A stretch of 64,000 bases of DNA from Rotaria sordida (GCA_905250125.1 CAJNOL010000507.1:52635-116634), one strand, 5' to 3'. Positions 1-13,492 are shown, counted from the first letter of the stretch. The notes: generated from the sequence alone by a model not told the origin. Made by a program: numbers and translations.

Positions 1-663
1 GAAGTCAGTTCTACATAAATTTCATCTGATCGACAAATATATAAGAATAAATCTAAAAAAGCCATTAATAAAAAAATGTTAACACTCACTAACACCCACT
101 TCTCTTACAAACATCCAAATGAGTGGAGCAAACAATAGCGACCGACGCGCTGACTCTACAAACAGCTACTAACATCCAATAAGTTAGTGACTTGGCATAG
201 TTAGGCGAACAATACTAAAAACTGCAAGGACACTAACACATATGAACTACCTTCTAAGCTTATTCTGTTTCATAACTTAGCTCGAAAACATTGAATCGAT
301 ATCTTTTTTATTAAGTATAAGACTAATTTTTAATTAAGATAGTGATATAGGGAAACGCTATTAAATTGTTATTACAAATACTCTGATTGATGTATTATGT
401 ATGAATTAAAGAAGTTTTGGATGATTGACGACGCTCTGATCTGCTTGGTTTGCGCCTAGCTTTTGGTGGTATATTGAATTCAAGTATTATAATGAATGAT
501 GATGTCAGTGGCAAAAATGACTAGTAGTTCTCGATGATTTTGCTTTTTTCTGTTATTGTTTGATTGGACCAGATGTGCGCATCATAAAGAAATCTGAACA
601 AATTTGATATTGAGAGAGATTTCTGAATTTTATTTTTGTGTACCCTTGATATGTGGGTACTAG
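1..663. other. No recognisable gene
   Basis: AT-rich sequence without a supported reading frame. It lies beyond the 3' side of the decayed transposase at 664-1313 and may hold more of that relic, but I could not follow the frame further. Confidence 0.5.
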
Positions 664-1313
664 CTACCATTCGTCTGTGTTGAATAAGGTGCGTATTGAC
701 AGACTTTTTTGGGTTATAATTTGTTTATCAAGAATATCGATTATATCAGCCAATGATTTGGGTTTTCAATCAGTTACAGATTCTAAAGTGTAATTGATGC
801 TCTCATTGTCATTATTATAGAGTAAATGTGGTGTACCGTTTCGATCAATATATTTAGCTCGATAACGTACATTAGTTATCAAATGACTTTTGTATATATC
901 AACTTGGTAACGGTTAAATCATTGAAAAAAATCAGAACAATCGTGGCGACGATTCTCGTCTTTATTCATTATTGTTGTCAAAATTGAATTTAACTGAATT
1001 AAACGTTCTTCAAATTCTTCTTCGTTCTCTGCTTGTATTAACGCTTCGGGAGAATAAAAGATAAGCTCAGTTATTGAGCGATACTCCTCACTACGGTTTC
1101 TATACTTCATTAGATGTCGTTCTATATTGTTATATGTATGACGAGTGCAGTATAGATGAGTAGAGTTCTGAAACACAGTTGAAACTGCATGCATAATAGC
1201 TTTATCGACATCACTGCGAATAATTGGCGGTTCCACTGAGTTCAACTCACGATGAATATACTCAAGCAACTCTTGATAGGTAATTAGTCATTTAGTGGTC
1301 ATATATGCTTCCG
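664..1313 (-). pseudogene. Mutator-like (MULE) transposase relic
   Basis: One minus-strand frame reads through the whole interval with three in-frame TGA codons at 1288-1290, 919-921 and 766-768. The translation has MULE transposase features: a segment around IIRSDVDKAIMHAV, then a CTRHTYNNIERH block (the Asp ... Cys-x2-His catalytic-region pattern), and near the end a block around NNDNESINYTLE followed by KPKSLADIIDILD, as expected near the transposase C terminus. At least the TGAs at 1288 and 766 fall where tryptophan would be natural, so single G-to-A changes could have made them. No indel is needed to keep frame. I see no N-terminal zinc finger and no terminal inverted repeats, so this is an internal relic. 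Family call fairly secure; element boundaries unknown. Confidence 0.65.
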
Positions 1314-2315
1314 TAATATCTAAATTATAATTTCAAAGTTACATGTGTAAACAGTTTTCGAAACTGTAGATATTACTGTACGAAGACTTTTTAATAAAAA
1401 TTTTTCAAATGTCCTTTTTTTTCAAAATTGTTTAATAAATTTATCGGTAACTTTTCTCTAAAATATGTTTGGCATTTGGTTTTGGATCTCATTTCTAATA
1501 ATAAACCTAAAAGAAAACATGAAAAAACTAATGACATTTAGTCATTTTTTCTAATTATCGTTATATATTATAACAATAATTGACAAGTAGAAAGAAAAAT
1601 CATAATTCATTATCTGAAGAGCAGTGCTATATGCTCATATTAACATAGAACCGTCAGAAGATCTTTTGTTGTATTAATCTGTGCTATAACGACAACAATG
1701 AACACTGAGCTAAGGTGAGTGTGAGTTACAAGAAGACCCTTATCTCTATACCCAAACTTAGACACAGAAGTAGAATCGAGCCTCAAATTTAAAATTTCAA
1801 TCAGATCAAGATTCGAATATAACCGTATCATATCCGTATCTACATACCTATGTATAACCACATCCTAACTTGTGTAACATCATTCTATAGCTGCTGATAC
1901 CAAGAATTCAACATATTACTTTTTAGATACGTATCAAACAATGTAGCTGATGAGCTGTGACGCCTCAATCCATATTGATACTATATCAATGGACCGCCAC
2001 TTGTATCTTTGTGCGAACATTTCTTTAGACAAGGCTTTAAAGACAAAAGTTCTTAACAAAAAGCAAAGAAGGTTCGACGAATAAGTCTGTATATATATGT
2101 GATTCTTTTTCTTCTCCTACATGCACTCACCTTGCATCACCCGTCCAACACCACATATTATGACAGAAAGATAGCATATGTTAGTCTATTTATTCTACAA
2201 GTATGATATGATTGATATAGGTGGAACTCTAATGTATGAGTGGAAAAGATCCATTATATTTCACGTTTTTATTTCACAGTAGTTAAACTGAAAAGTTTTA
2301 TTAGAGTTTCGAATT
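1314..2315. other. No recognisable gene
   Basis: A short open frame at 1640-1861 on the minus strand has no recognisable motif and I do not regard it as coding. Nothing else supported. Confidence 0.5.
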
Positions 2316-2720
2316 TCACCGAAGTTTTGGAACAATATTCCACTGCTGATTCAAACCTCCGTGGTTTGACCATGCAACAACAGGTGCACCAGATACAGTT
2401 TTAGACTTTTCGATATCGATAACTATATTTGCGCCTGGACATAATATGTGTAGGCCATCCAATTGCCATTGTTGAGTTGTTCCCATATTTTTTGGCCATA
2501 TAATTAGATTACTTCCCTTAATACCACCGTCGATATTGATCACCATTCCAGTAGCCATATTTCGAATGGTTCCATCTTGATCGAAAAACCAGTTGACTAG
2601 ATGGATCTTCACTAGTTCTATTTTTCATAAGATATACTACAACAGGTGTACCTGGTCCAGCACTACTACTATTATAAATATCAAGTACATAATTGTTCAT
2701 TCTGGATTGAATATAATAAC
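2316..2720 (-). pseudogene. Ricin-type beta-trefoil lectin domain, frameshifted
   Basis: Two overlapping minus-strand frames together encode a ricin-B-like carbohydrate-binding domain. The first (about 2720-2600) has YYIQSRMNNYVLDIYN and GTPVVVYLMKN, typical of the first repeat. The second (about 2612-2316) has FDQDGTIRNMATG, TTQQWQLDG and LNQQWNIV, the QxW-type motifs of later repeats. The frame changes near 2595-2605 within a conserved stretch, consistent with loss of a single base; an assembly error would look the same. A CTAG acceptor-like site at about 2721 suggests the visible part starts as an exon. No catalytic domain is visible, so this is only a lectin module; bdelloids carry many stand-alone copies. 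The stop at 2316 follows the last QxW motif at the usual domain end. Confidence 0.7.
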
Positions 2721-5700
2721 CTAGAATACAATTTTCTATTATCATTGAAAGAAAATAAGCAAACTTATGTATATTGTATATTTATAATATATTGTTAAAC
2801 ACAATGAAAAATGACTATTAAAGCATATATAACAAGAAAAGTGATCCTACTCTATCATTAGCCTCTCACTGTTCCATCAGACCCGTGACAAATAGATAGC
2901 ATGAGTAAAACTCTCTGTCTTTTACAAATCACGGTGAAAATATCGCTCAAATTATCAAGTATTACAGAGTGTGACAGACACTTTTATAATTTTTTCAGCC
3001 TAGTATCAGAAAAACTATGATATAACTATATATAGATGTTGGAAAAGCTGTAGCTAGATTATGATAGATGCGAATAAGAAAACATTTTGCAGCTTGAATT
3101 GCGCGACTTGAATTTTATTTGTTTTATGAAATGCAACTCCTAATGAATGTTAGAGAGAATATAGCAAAAAAAATGAATGCCTATTTTCCACCTTGGTCTA
3201 CAGATCGTCACACATACTATATTTATATGAGGATGAAGGCGCATGTTTGGGTGAGAAGTTGATCGGATAGATGCGCAAATCAGGATGTCTACGTAGTCTG
3301 AAGCGTGAGTCCAGGATTAGTATCTTGCTCAGAAGTGCTTACAAATCTTACAAGACAATATCAATTCTAATCAAAATCTTGATAAGAAAGTATAATGATT
3401 TAGTTAGAACCTTTGATGACTATTGTTTACTGTAAACAATCTAAATAGTTAAGATGTTTGAAGATTAGTGTTTTAAAGCCTATTGAGAATTCGATTTTTT
3501 AAGGATTCAATCAAGATTTAGAAATGATTCTATTGAGTATCCTTACAAAAATGAATTTAAAATTTTTTTTGCGCTAATTTGTGTTTATACAAAACTCAAG
3601 TAGAAATTTCTATTTAAGTCAAAATTTGAGATACTGAACATGAAAGTTTTACACAATAATATGCTACATTCTAGTTGGTTTTAGAAAATCTGACAGGATA
3701 TAAACAGAAACTTCTATTTCAATTCAGAATCATTGGAGTTCTGGCAAGATCCTAATCTAAAAACAATGTAAACTTGCTCACTGTCCTTCAAAGACTTTTT
3801 TCTGTACCCTGCCAAAATCTAGATCATTTTGGTAGTTACACATTTATTTCATGATTTATAATTTTATGAATTGATTCCTGATTTTAAATCTAGCGATACA
3901 CTGATCAAGATCTTCATTGAATCTTGATTTGAACTCTGAGAGGATCTCGAAATTTCATGAGTACATTCTTTCTTTAAAATTTAGTCGTTTCCTCTGGAAG
4001 AAAAGGATGAATACTTCAGTAGAAAAAGCATTTTTTTTGTTTGTCAGGAGGTATAGAGCTGATCGAGAACTAGGAAATGTTTTAAAAGATATACTGAAAA
4101 ATATACTTCTACTAAGGATTTTTTTGAAATCATACTATTAAAGTTATCGTGAGGCGCATCTATTTCTTGGCTTCCATTTCAAGAAGAATTGGTGCAGCTC
4201 TTTGATTTACATCATCAAAACGAATCATTTCTTACTTTAATTCGTTTAGATAAATATCATTGCGAATATCGAAAAATACATTCTTTTTGCATGTTGAACG
4301 TCTCAAATAGCATTTAAAAGATATCATCTTATAATTCTGGCTTTTGTGTGAGAAGCATGACATCATTCATTTCCTGACAATAGCTTGCAACTATTGAGTT
4401 GTCTCACGAAAGTACAGAAGACACATCATTTCTGTCTAATGATCCAAAATCGTATGATCGGTACTAAGTTCATACTCGACGCTCAGAAGTCTGCCTTTCT
4501 ACTTACATTAACATTGAGTAAACATTCTTATATGCCTTAAACAAGACAGATATTGTTAACTGCATTATCTGTTAAGTACTCCTAAAATTTTCACTTAAAT
4601 ATATTATGAATATGCAATTTAAATATGGTTTTTTTTCTACACTTGAATGAAAAAAATTCTTGTCTAATTTTATTTACCATTTTGTTCATAGTATGTGTAA
4701 CGACAAACTGGATTGAGTAGCTTATCGCCATCCTCGGTAATGATGTTTATTGAGCTACTTCACATATTCAGAATGTAACTACTTTATATAAAACACATGC
4801 TTATATAGGAGAGAGCAAGAGAGAGAGAGAGATGAGCACAGGAAAGAACAATAGAGGGACACTATATGTTTTCAATTAGAAAAATTAAATATTCTGCTAC
4901 TCTTTCAAGATTTAAATGATATTTATTTTTGTTTAAAAGACCTAAATGAGAGAAAGCTTTTATTCGACTAGATCTTTTTACACTTCATTTCTGTGTTGAG
5001 AAAAGATATAATGTCATGAAGCAACATCTTTTTGCTTATTTTAACATTATGTGCACTAAAATGATCGTAAAAAAAGAATGAATGGAAACAAATGTCGAAA
5101 GTCTGTTAGGATAAAAAGTCCGCATAGATATTGACTTTAATGTGAAATCATCGTATATTCTGTATTTCTTATAATGACGGACAAACCTAGGGATAAAATC
5201 AGAATAGACATCGATTCTTAATCGACTTTAATTTGATTTTAACTTTAATTCTTTTTACATGGAAATCATGGAGCTAGGCATCCATCAGTACCAACATGCT
5301 GCTTTTCAAAACTTGAAATGCATGGTATCATTAGATACGGAGGTTTTTGTTAAATAGTGTGTGAGTATGGACAACTTGAACATCTCCGACTCAACTTCTC
5401 CATGCACACCCAATCATAACGGGTAATACAAAAGTTCCTGCACAAATGTTAGTCTATTTTTCATTGATTAAAACATTCGTGGATAACCTCGAAAGCAGTT
5501 GAACAGCATCATCGTCGAACGGTCTTTCTAAATATATGTTCAAAAAAGTTTTCACTATGTCTTGACTTTTAGTAGAGAGCACATCTTTAAACAAGACTAA
5601 ATTGTTGTCTGTGAAAACAGCTCAAAGTAGTGGGCACGAAAAAAATATATCTTTCAGTATTTTTTTACCAGGTATCGAATAATAAACTCCTATCTTCCAG

Positions 5701-8160
5701 CCAGTAAAATATAATAATTTTCGATTACTGAGGAGGTCACTCCCTGCTCATGACACCTCTCCACAATTGCCCAAGAAACTTGAAAATATGTAATGTCTCA
5801 ATGGCTCCGCCACCATTGAGTATTATAACCTATAAACAAACTTCTGAAATGAAACGTCGATTAGGAAGATTTAAAACTTGGAGCGTCTTCGAAGTCACCG
5901 CTTTTACAACTAGCATTCCTCATGTGTTTATTGATATGAGAAGTAAAACCAAAAATTAGATTTGTCTCTTATTATGTTAGAACTTAGTGACAGAATTAGT
6001 GACTGGTACTATTCTAGAACAATAAATCATGGAGATAATGTTCGTTGTCTGCAATAGAGTTGCATTTTTATTTCGTATCTTTTAGTACGGAAAATCAGTT
6101 TTTTTTTATACCAATCTTTGAAACATATGAATAGAAGTCTTTATAGATTTTTACTAAATTCTAGAAAATGTTCACATATATGAAATCGAATTCAATATTC
6201 AATACATTGCATACGAGAGATGAAAATACACTTTGTCTCTCTTATTTACTTTCATATTCTTTTGCATATATTTGGGCTTTAGTCTTTATTAATATTCTAA
6301 TAGATCAAAACATTTTCCCAGATTTTTATCTCAAAGAACCGTTAAACTTAGATTATTTAGCTCCTATATCAATATTAATCAAGATGACAATTCTTTTCAG
6401 CAAAAAACTAACGGATGAAAATCTGAATAGGAGAGATTGCAGAGGGCAGAAGAGCGATGATCTGTCCATCGGTTAGAAAAAGAAGTACACTTACTATGAG
6501 ATCATCTGTAAAGGACATTTGAGAGAACCTTAGCAAAATAACAGGCATTTTTCAATGGAGAAAAGGATAATGTCAAACACATATGGATGTTGAGACGCTT
6601 ATGACAATTTATGTGTTGTTTGTCTGGGATTTTTTTGTGAAATTGATTTTTGAGTTGCATTTTCAAAACTGAACAATCTCTTACAATTCGATGACAAGTT
6701 ACAAATGAATAATTGACGAACATAGAAGATATCTGGTAGATAGAAATTGGATTTTTGAGTAAATGAACTGTTTCTTTACACACTAGACTTTCGAGTGTAA
6801 AACTGAAGTATCAGTAAAAATCTAATAGAGGACAGAAAACAATTGAAAAGTAGGACTTTTTCTTCAATATCTCTCATGAATGATTCCTATAATTCAAAAT
6901 ATTATATTATTCAATTGATTTCTTGCGAATATTCTCATTGAAATATATCTCATATTTGAAAAGAAAAAGTCTTCTCATTAATTGTTCTATTAGTTAAACC
7001 TTTCGTCGAAATCTTTTCAAACTTCAATTCTTATGTTTCTTAGTTTATCAGATCAAATCAGAGAAAAATAAAAGACAATCGCTCAATCTTCACACTATTG
7101 ATGTAAACAATCAATTGGATCTAAGATATAAAGATACTTTTCTCTCTTCTATGTTAGTCTCAATAGACAGATCAGAATCAATCGACAAAGTTACAGAACA
7201 GAATGGAGAAGGATATCAATTGATCAAATAGTGAGAGAATAAATGAGAGATGATCAAAGTATCATATGTTTTACAAACAATAAAAACGATCCTTTTTGTT
7301 GTATGAAGAGGCGATGGAAATCATATCAATTGAATAAAGTTAAAGACATTTTTTACGTTTAATTAAATTATTCAAACAAAAAAAAGAAGATTTTTGATTG
7401 AGAGAAATGAGAAAGATTCTTCACATTATTCATAATCTGAAATACATTGTTCGATAAAATGAGAGAAATAAATGAAAAATTTCCATGAAAAATAAAAACC
7501 ATGTTGTTTTATTTATTTCAATGAAGATCGACGTATTTCTACTTCAATTTTATTTGTTTTCTGCAGAGTATCTACTTATTCACAATTATAAATGAACTAT
7601 TAGTACGTCATCCATTTCTCAATACATCAGAGATTATACTATATCTGTATTGAAATCTATGAGTATTTATGGAAATCTTGTATGTTAATACATGAAAAAC
7701 TCTCCTCTTATGTACAAACAAGAAATGATGAATATGACTGAACCTAAAAAAAAGATAATGCTTTTTCAAATTATTTTCATAGGAGAAGCTTTTTCATCAC
7801 TTGATTATTTACTTTTATGAGAGTTGTGCATTGAAAATTATTGTATTGTAATGATTTGTATCTCTATGTTCATCAATATGAATAGTGATTGACAAACAAA
7901 AAAAAAGATGAAGAAAATAAATCTTGAATTGATAATGAAAAATGACATTGTTTAATTCGAAAGGAAATGATCAAATCCTCGTTCGCCACGTGAATAGAGT
8001 GTATAGCGATGGGGAATGAAGAGAAAGATTCTTAACCTTTCATGGAGGAGAGGAGAATGACGAATAGTGACGTTGCTTTTTTTCATTCGTTATACCTTGT
8101 CATCAAGGCGATCCTTTTTGCTCGTTCTTTATTCATCATTGTTTGTTCGTTTGATTTTTT
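2721..8160. other. Long stretch without a supported gene
   Basis: About 5.4 kb of AT-rich DNA. Short open frames at 3917-4141, 5750-5959, 6168-6476 and 6502-6783 show no recognisable domain, and the first has no ATG start. A GA-rich microsatellite lies at about 4808-4832. I see no RNA gene and no transposon ends. Confidence 0.45.
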
Positions 8161-8169
8161 TTTGCTCAG
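8150..8169 (+). promoter_or_regulatory. Probable 3' splice or spliced-leader acceptor
   Basis: A long T-run followed by GCTCAG ends 68 bases upstream of the ATG at 8238. A polypyrimidine tract plus AG there fits either a 5'-UTR intron acceptor or a spliced-leader trans-splicing site; bdelloids are known to trans-splice. No matching donor was located. Confidence 0.4.
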
Positions 8170-8237
8170 TCATGCATACATAAGCATATTTGATTCATAT
8201 TTAAACAAATATTTTCTCATATCTGAAGTCATACAAA

Positions 8238-9299
8238 ATGTCTTCACAACAAATTAATATTTTGTTTACAGGCTCAACTGGTTACATTGGAGGCTCCGTT
8301 CTAACTGGTCTTCTTCAACATCCAAATTCTTCGAACTTCAAAATAACCGCTCTGATTCGTGGTGATGAAAGTAGAGCCAAGAAACTTGCATCACTCGGAG
8401 TTATTCCTCTGATTGGTTCAAATGATTCACATGATATCATCGAGAAAGCAGCAAGTGAATCACATGTCGTAATTCATACGGGTGATTCATCTGACGATGT
8501 TCCATCGGCTAGAGCAATTATCTCTGGTTTGAACAAACGAACTCAAACAACAGGAAAGCCCGTTATTTATATTCATACTAGTGGCACTGGTGTCCTTACT
8601 GAAGATGTTCGTGGCAAGAAAGGATCGAATACAGTCTACAATGATCTTGATCCTGACCAGGTCAATGGTTTAGCCGATACACAGATACATCGAAATGTTG
8701 ATCTCTTAGTAATTAACTCAGCACAAGCCAATCCTCTATTGAAGAGTATCATCATTCTTCCGCCTCTCATCTATGGCATCGGTAAAGGACCTTTCAATCG
8801 GACTTCCATTCAGCTTCCAACATTGATTCGCGCTGCTTTGAAACGAGGCAAGGCCGAGACGATTGGAGCAGGTGAATCGACATGGGATAGTGTTCATATC
8901 GACGATTTAGTCGATGCTTACATTATTCTTTTCGCTCAACTTCTCACTACATATGGACCTAATGCCAAACCCGATGCGAAGCCCAGTCCATATTTAACTA
9001 CAGGACGTGAAGGCTACTATTTTGCCGAAAATGGACGACATTCGTGGAGACAATTGGTCGAAAAAATTGGTGAAGTTCTTCACAAGAAAGGTTTTATCAA
9101 ATCGTCACAAGTCACAAGCTTTCCCGATGATGAAGTAGAAAGTGCTCTACTGGGTCCAGCAAGTTGGATCGCGGTCGGGAGTCAGTCGAATTCTAAGGCG
9201 GAAAGATTGCGTAAATTGGGATGGAAACCACATCGACTCAATCTGTTCGACAGTGTTGAAGAACAAGTTGATGCTTTGATCAATGAACGGAACAATTAA
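8238..9299 (+). CDS. Atypical short-chain dehydrogenase / NAD(P)-binding epimerase-like protein
   Basis: 353-residue uninterrupted gene starting at an ATG with AAA just upstream. Residues 6-19 hold a Rossmann dinucleotide-binding motif, G12-S-T-G15-Y-I-G18, after a short beta strand; the rest keeps the extended-SDR layout: IHTSGTGVL near the active-site strand, IIILPPLIYG, and SVHIDDLVDAY in the C-terminal substrate half. I cannot find a clear YxxxK catalytic pair, so it is best called atypical; it may be a reductase, epimerase or regulator that only binds NAD(P). The pattern resembles fungal cytosolic NAD(P)-binding proteins more than animal SDRs, as far as I can recall the family. The gene is intronless and visibly less AT-rich than its flanks. 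With bdelloids' known foreign genes, this suggests horizontal acquisition, which is inference. A frame at 8042-8257 overlaps its start and is not a gene. Confidence 0.85.
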   Translation: MSSQQINILFTGSTGYIGGSVLTGLLQHPNSSNFKITALIRGDESRAKKLASLGVIPLIGSNDSHDIIEKAASESHVVIHTGDSSDDVPSARAIISGLNKRTQTTGKPVIYIHTSGTGVLTEDVRGKKGSNTVYNDLDPDQVNGLADTQIHRNVDLLVINSAQANPLLKSIIILPPLIYGIGKGPFNRTSIQLPTLIRAALKRGKAETIGAGESTWDSVHIDDLVDAYIILFAQLLTTYGPNAKPDAKPSPYLTTGREGYYFAENGRHSWRQLVEKIGEVLHKKGFIKSSQVTSFPDDEVESALLGPASWIAVGSQSNSKAERLRKLGWKPHRLNLFDSVEEQVDALINERNN

Positions 9300-9357
9300 T
9301 AATCTTTGAAAACTTGTGTTCAGAACAATTCATTTTTATAAAATCTTCGTACACAAA

Positions 9358-9363
9358 AATAAA
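9358..9363 (+). terminator. Poly(A) signal AATAAA
   Basis: AATAAA lies 59 bases after the stop codon of the SDR-like gene. Confidence 0.6.
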
Positions 9364-10817
9364 AACTATCTGATCGTCACATCTTCTTATGTATTTCTAA
9401 TTCAATCTAAATATCAATGAAACTGAGATTTCATGGAAAAATTTTGAATAAACATTATGTGAAAAAGACACATAAAAAAAAAGTTCTGATATTTTATAAA
9501 CAGAAAGAAATTGGGAAAAAGTGTTATAGAATTTACTGAATACAAAAGCGTAACATGACTATGGTTATGTAAGAATAATAATGAACAACAAGTGCAAATT
9601 CCTTCATGCATTGCAGTTCATTTCGAAATGAGACCACACCAAAACTTTTTCTTTTCAAGCCTTCAATCACGTACTTTTCGATGAATTTTTGTCAAATAAC
9701 ATGTTCAAATTTTCTCATCAATTAAATAAACTGACCTTAATTATATAATGAGAATCAAAGTCTCTTATTTATTAATTATTATTTGAATAATAAGTAAAAA
9801 TAAAAGCTAATTTTCTGAATTGGAATATCTTTTAATAATCGTAGGATTTATTTTAAGAAAATGTGATTGTTCATCATCTGATATTGGTTCAATTGATTAT
9901 CGAAATAATTCTACTTTTTGTCAAGTATTATCATCATTATTATTTTAAGACCAATTCGAAGATTTGATAAAGAATTTATTTTATCATTTCTAATATATTC
10001 AAATGATGAATTTGAATCTAAATTAAAAAAATAAATAAAAACTTTAATTCATTCAAATTAATAAATATTTTGTAGTATATCAAGAATTTGTTCATCTCTA
10101 ATCCAATCATCACTTTTTATCTTCTTCAATTTTATTAAGTAAATATATTCATTTTTATATCATCCTGAAAAAATTTTCTGTTAAAAATAAATGTCTTCCA
10201 TATAACTCGCTTTCTTTTAACATGCTAACTATATCTTCTATTTGACTATTAAAAAAATCAAATAAAATCTATTTTTAATTAATTCTTTCTTTTTTTCCTT
10301 CTTTATCCAATGGTGAATGAAGTTTTTTATTAATTCGAGAAATAATTTTTGCAAAAATTTTTTCATTAATATTTCTTTTTTTGTATTATTTTTTTATAAA
10401 CAAGTGAAGAATCACAAAGATTTTCACATCAATTACAATGAATCCATCTATGGTTACTTTCAGAATAGATTCAATCAAAATATGATCACTTGAATCATGA
10501 ATATAACGAGTTTTAAATGATAATGAACGACAAGACAAGTAAATAGATTTCCAGCTTCACTACGGCAATTACGGCGGGTTTCTAATAATATTTAATTAGA
10601 CTATTCAAATACATGGTATTATCAGGACTGTCGATTTGGAAGACGTTCGACGCCCATTTTTCATGCCATCTGTGCGAAAATTTTGAGATATCTACGAACT
10701 GGCAGCAGACTGTTTTTATTGTCTACTTTCACGAATACAGATGAAAGATCCAAAAAGGTCTAAAAAAGTTAGGCATGCTCTATTCATCTGTCATTTGCTA
10801 AGGGTTGACCAAAAGCT
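9364..10817. other. AT-rich stretch with possible decayed coding remnant
   Basis: On the minus strand between about 10150 and 9795 several short frames look coding (for example KSDDWIRDEQILDILQNIY and EPISDDEQSHFLKINPT) but are broken by stops and frame changes. I do not recognise the protein. The rest is AT-rich with no signal I can support. Confidence 0.25.
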
Positions 10818-10885
10818 CTGGGTGTGAGTGTGGATGAAGAGAAAACTTTTATACACATTCAAATGCACACCCACACGCACACCCG
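10818..10885. repeat. TGTGGG-type fold-back 1
   Basis: G-rich arm GGGTGTGAGTGTGG, loop with ATGAAGAGAAAAC, then C-rich arm CACACCCACACGCACACCC. G-rich first, C-rich second, as in every member of this family in the window. Confidence 0.75.
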
Positions 10886-11924
10886 TCGAAATCGTACTCA
10901 AAACGAAAATATGAATGTCACTCGGCAGAGTGTACGAAGCGGAAACTCACCGTGCTAATTATAGCGTATAGTTGGTGAATACTTTACAAAACTTGATGAT
11001 AATTGTTTTTAACTACGTGCAGCAAGCAGTGAACGAACACGAGGTTTTTTTCAAAGATGAACTATTCTGTCTGCAAGAGACAAATGAAAAAACATTTTGT
11101 GAAATTGAAACAAGTGCAATAATTGAAACAACACCGTGAAAGTAAAAGGAAATAGCGAGTGAAGAGTAATGTTGTAGCATTTACAGTACTTTTTCTCTTT
11201 CTCTTATCGAAAGCGAAAGAACACTTTGCATTTCATTTTCATCCAAATTAATAAAGAAAGAAAAAAAACTGCTTTCGGAGATGACGATTTGAATAGGTGT
11301 GCCTTGTAAAACATTCTGCGAAAGACAAAATGCGATGAAAAGCCTCTCGGTGCCGACAAGGGTGTGGGTACGAATCTCAGATGCCAAGATCTGAATTCTT
11401 AGGGTGCCATTAATAATGAATTCTCAAAATCAAATTTGGTATTAAATAAGAATCTCTTACTCATTTTAACATACATCGTCGTTTTGATTGTTTAACGATT
11501 CGTTTTAGTATTTGTTGAACATAAGGATGAAGTTTTTTTTCTTAATCATCTAAAATCAGAGAAGGATTTAGTAGAAACGAAAAAATAGAAAAGAAGAGTA
11601 AGTGTTTTCGATGGTCTTTTTTTTTATTCAAATACAATAGATATATGCTAATATGAACGGTACAAAGCGATAGGAAAAAATTCAGTCATCTATGGCTATT
11701 ACCCAAAACATGTTTCAGTTCGTTGTTGATCGGTTATTGTTGTTTGGTTTCTTGATAAATGGGCTTTTTCGTACGAACTCTTTGACAAGATTTCTATTGT
11801 TTCGTGTGCTGACAATAAGTTTGGTACTCATGATTGATGTGTTTTTAAATGTGTCATTCTTTATCTGATGAATGGCTCGTTTATAATACGAAAAGTGTTG
11901 CTCGTGTCTATAGTATATGATAAA

Positions 11925-11980
11925 TGAAAGTGTGGCTGTTGGTTTTCAACACAACGACACTTTCACTTACACCCACATCC
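11925..11980. repeat. TGTGGG-type fold-back 2 (weak)
   Basis: TGAAAGTGT at 11925 pairs with ACACTTTCA ending at 11965, with a GTGTGG core on the left; a C-rich tail TTACACCCACATCC follows. It is the most diverged member and the least certain. Confidence 0.45.
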
Positions 11981-13492
11981 TCAGATCGGATTTTGTTATC
12001 TTCAACGATTACTTCTTATGTTCATTTGTGTGTCGAAATGATTTTATTAAATTTTTTCCATTCGACCAATAGACAAACTAAATAAAAAGATAAAGAATTC
12101 GGATAAATATCAATCTTCGATGATTCATTGTGAGCTTGATTTTGATAAATTGATAGAGAACTCAGTAAAAGAACAAATTTAATATAGATAAATGACTTTT
12201 CTATTTGATATCAGAAAAAAAAAACTTGTTGAGGAAATAATCTCGACATATCTATTAGCGAGAATTTTTTTGCTCTCAAATGAACTCTGAACAGAGCTTT
12301 GGATTTCTCATATAGTTCTTTAAGACAACGATAATGTCCTTCTTCGTTTTTTTTTATCGTGACCATTTTCTATAGATGATTGTCGAATAGATTATTGGTC
12401 GTTGATGTTTATTTTTCTCATTCAAGTGAGGTTTCGTTGCGAGAATTGATTTATCTCAACATAAGACTCTTTCTTTGCAATGAACCAAGAATAGAACGAA
12501 ATAAATCGATCTTTCAGAAAAATAAGTATTGAATAAGAATTCATATCGTTTTTATTATGGTATTTCATTAGTTGAAACTTCAATGTTTTTAGATGATTGA
12601 ATGTCGTTTCCGAATTTAGTCTTTTATTTTTGACATTTTTCATTGTCTGAATGAATACTGACAAAGATGTTCCATAATATATTGCTGTTTCTACACATTT
12701 TCTGTATTTTCTTAGCTTTATACTATGATTTCGGATGCAAGCAAAATCAGGAGCGAGATCCTATTTTACCTGAGACAATAAAAAAATTTTCGCGTGATAT
12801 TAATATATGAACATCATTTCGTTGTTTTTATATATGAGTCTTTGTATGTAACAAGAATATATTTTTTGTACTGTTGAATATGATAGAATCGACAGGTTTG
12901 ACACGAGAAAGGATCAGAAGGCTCATTACCTTCAATCTCCAGAAAAGTTTTGAAAAATTTTCGAAAAAATCATCAATCTTTCAATTTTTCCACTTTGGAG
13001 TATTCCTGGGCGATGTACTAAACGTATTTTTTTTCTTTATGATTCTTATAACGTTGAATCAAATTTGAAAGGCAATCACACTTATTCATACTATGTATAT
13101 GGTGTAATAGTGTAACATTTTTGACTTCTTAATGTTCAATATTTGTTGAGAAAGCTTGAAATGAAAATAAAATGATATTTCGTTCTCATCGTGTTTCCTT
13201 TATTAATTGGCTTAATATCTTTTTCTCATTTGCTTTTAAGGATTCCGCAAGAGATTGTTCGGTTAGTTTTGTACATTACTAACTTACAAACAATTAGGAA
13301 ATTTTATATGCGTTGATAAATTTTATTTGATTAAAAAGAAAATTAAATGAAAAAAAAAGTTTTATAATGCTCAGTAGTTTTGGTGATAGTTAATGATGAT
13401 ACATGAATATTGAATATGTAAACGGTTATTTTAATGTTTCTGGATAACAGTTAATGGCGACAATGATAAATATATTACTGACGTAAGTTTCT
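11981..13492. other. No recognisable gene
   Basis: Short open frames at 12422-12664 and 12874-13068 have no motif or coding signature I can support. Confidence 0.45.

Noticed and set aside
6168..6476. 102-codon frame with hydrophobic stretch
   Set aside because: No family features, AT-rich codon pattern, no supporting signals.
11330..11410. Possible tRNA-like segment (GTGGGTACGAATCTC)
   Set aside because: No proper T-arm GTTCRA, and I could not pair an acceptor stem.
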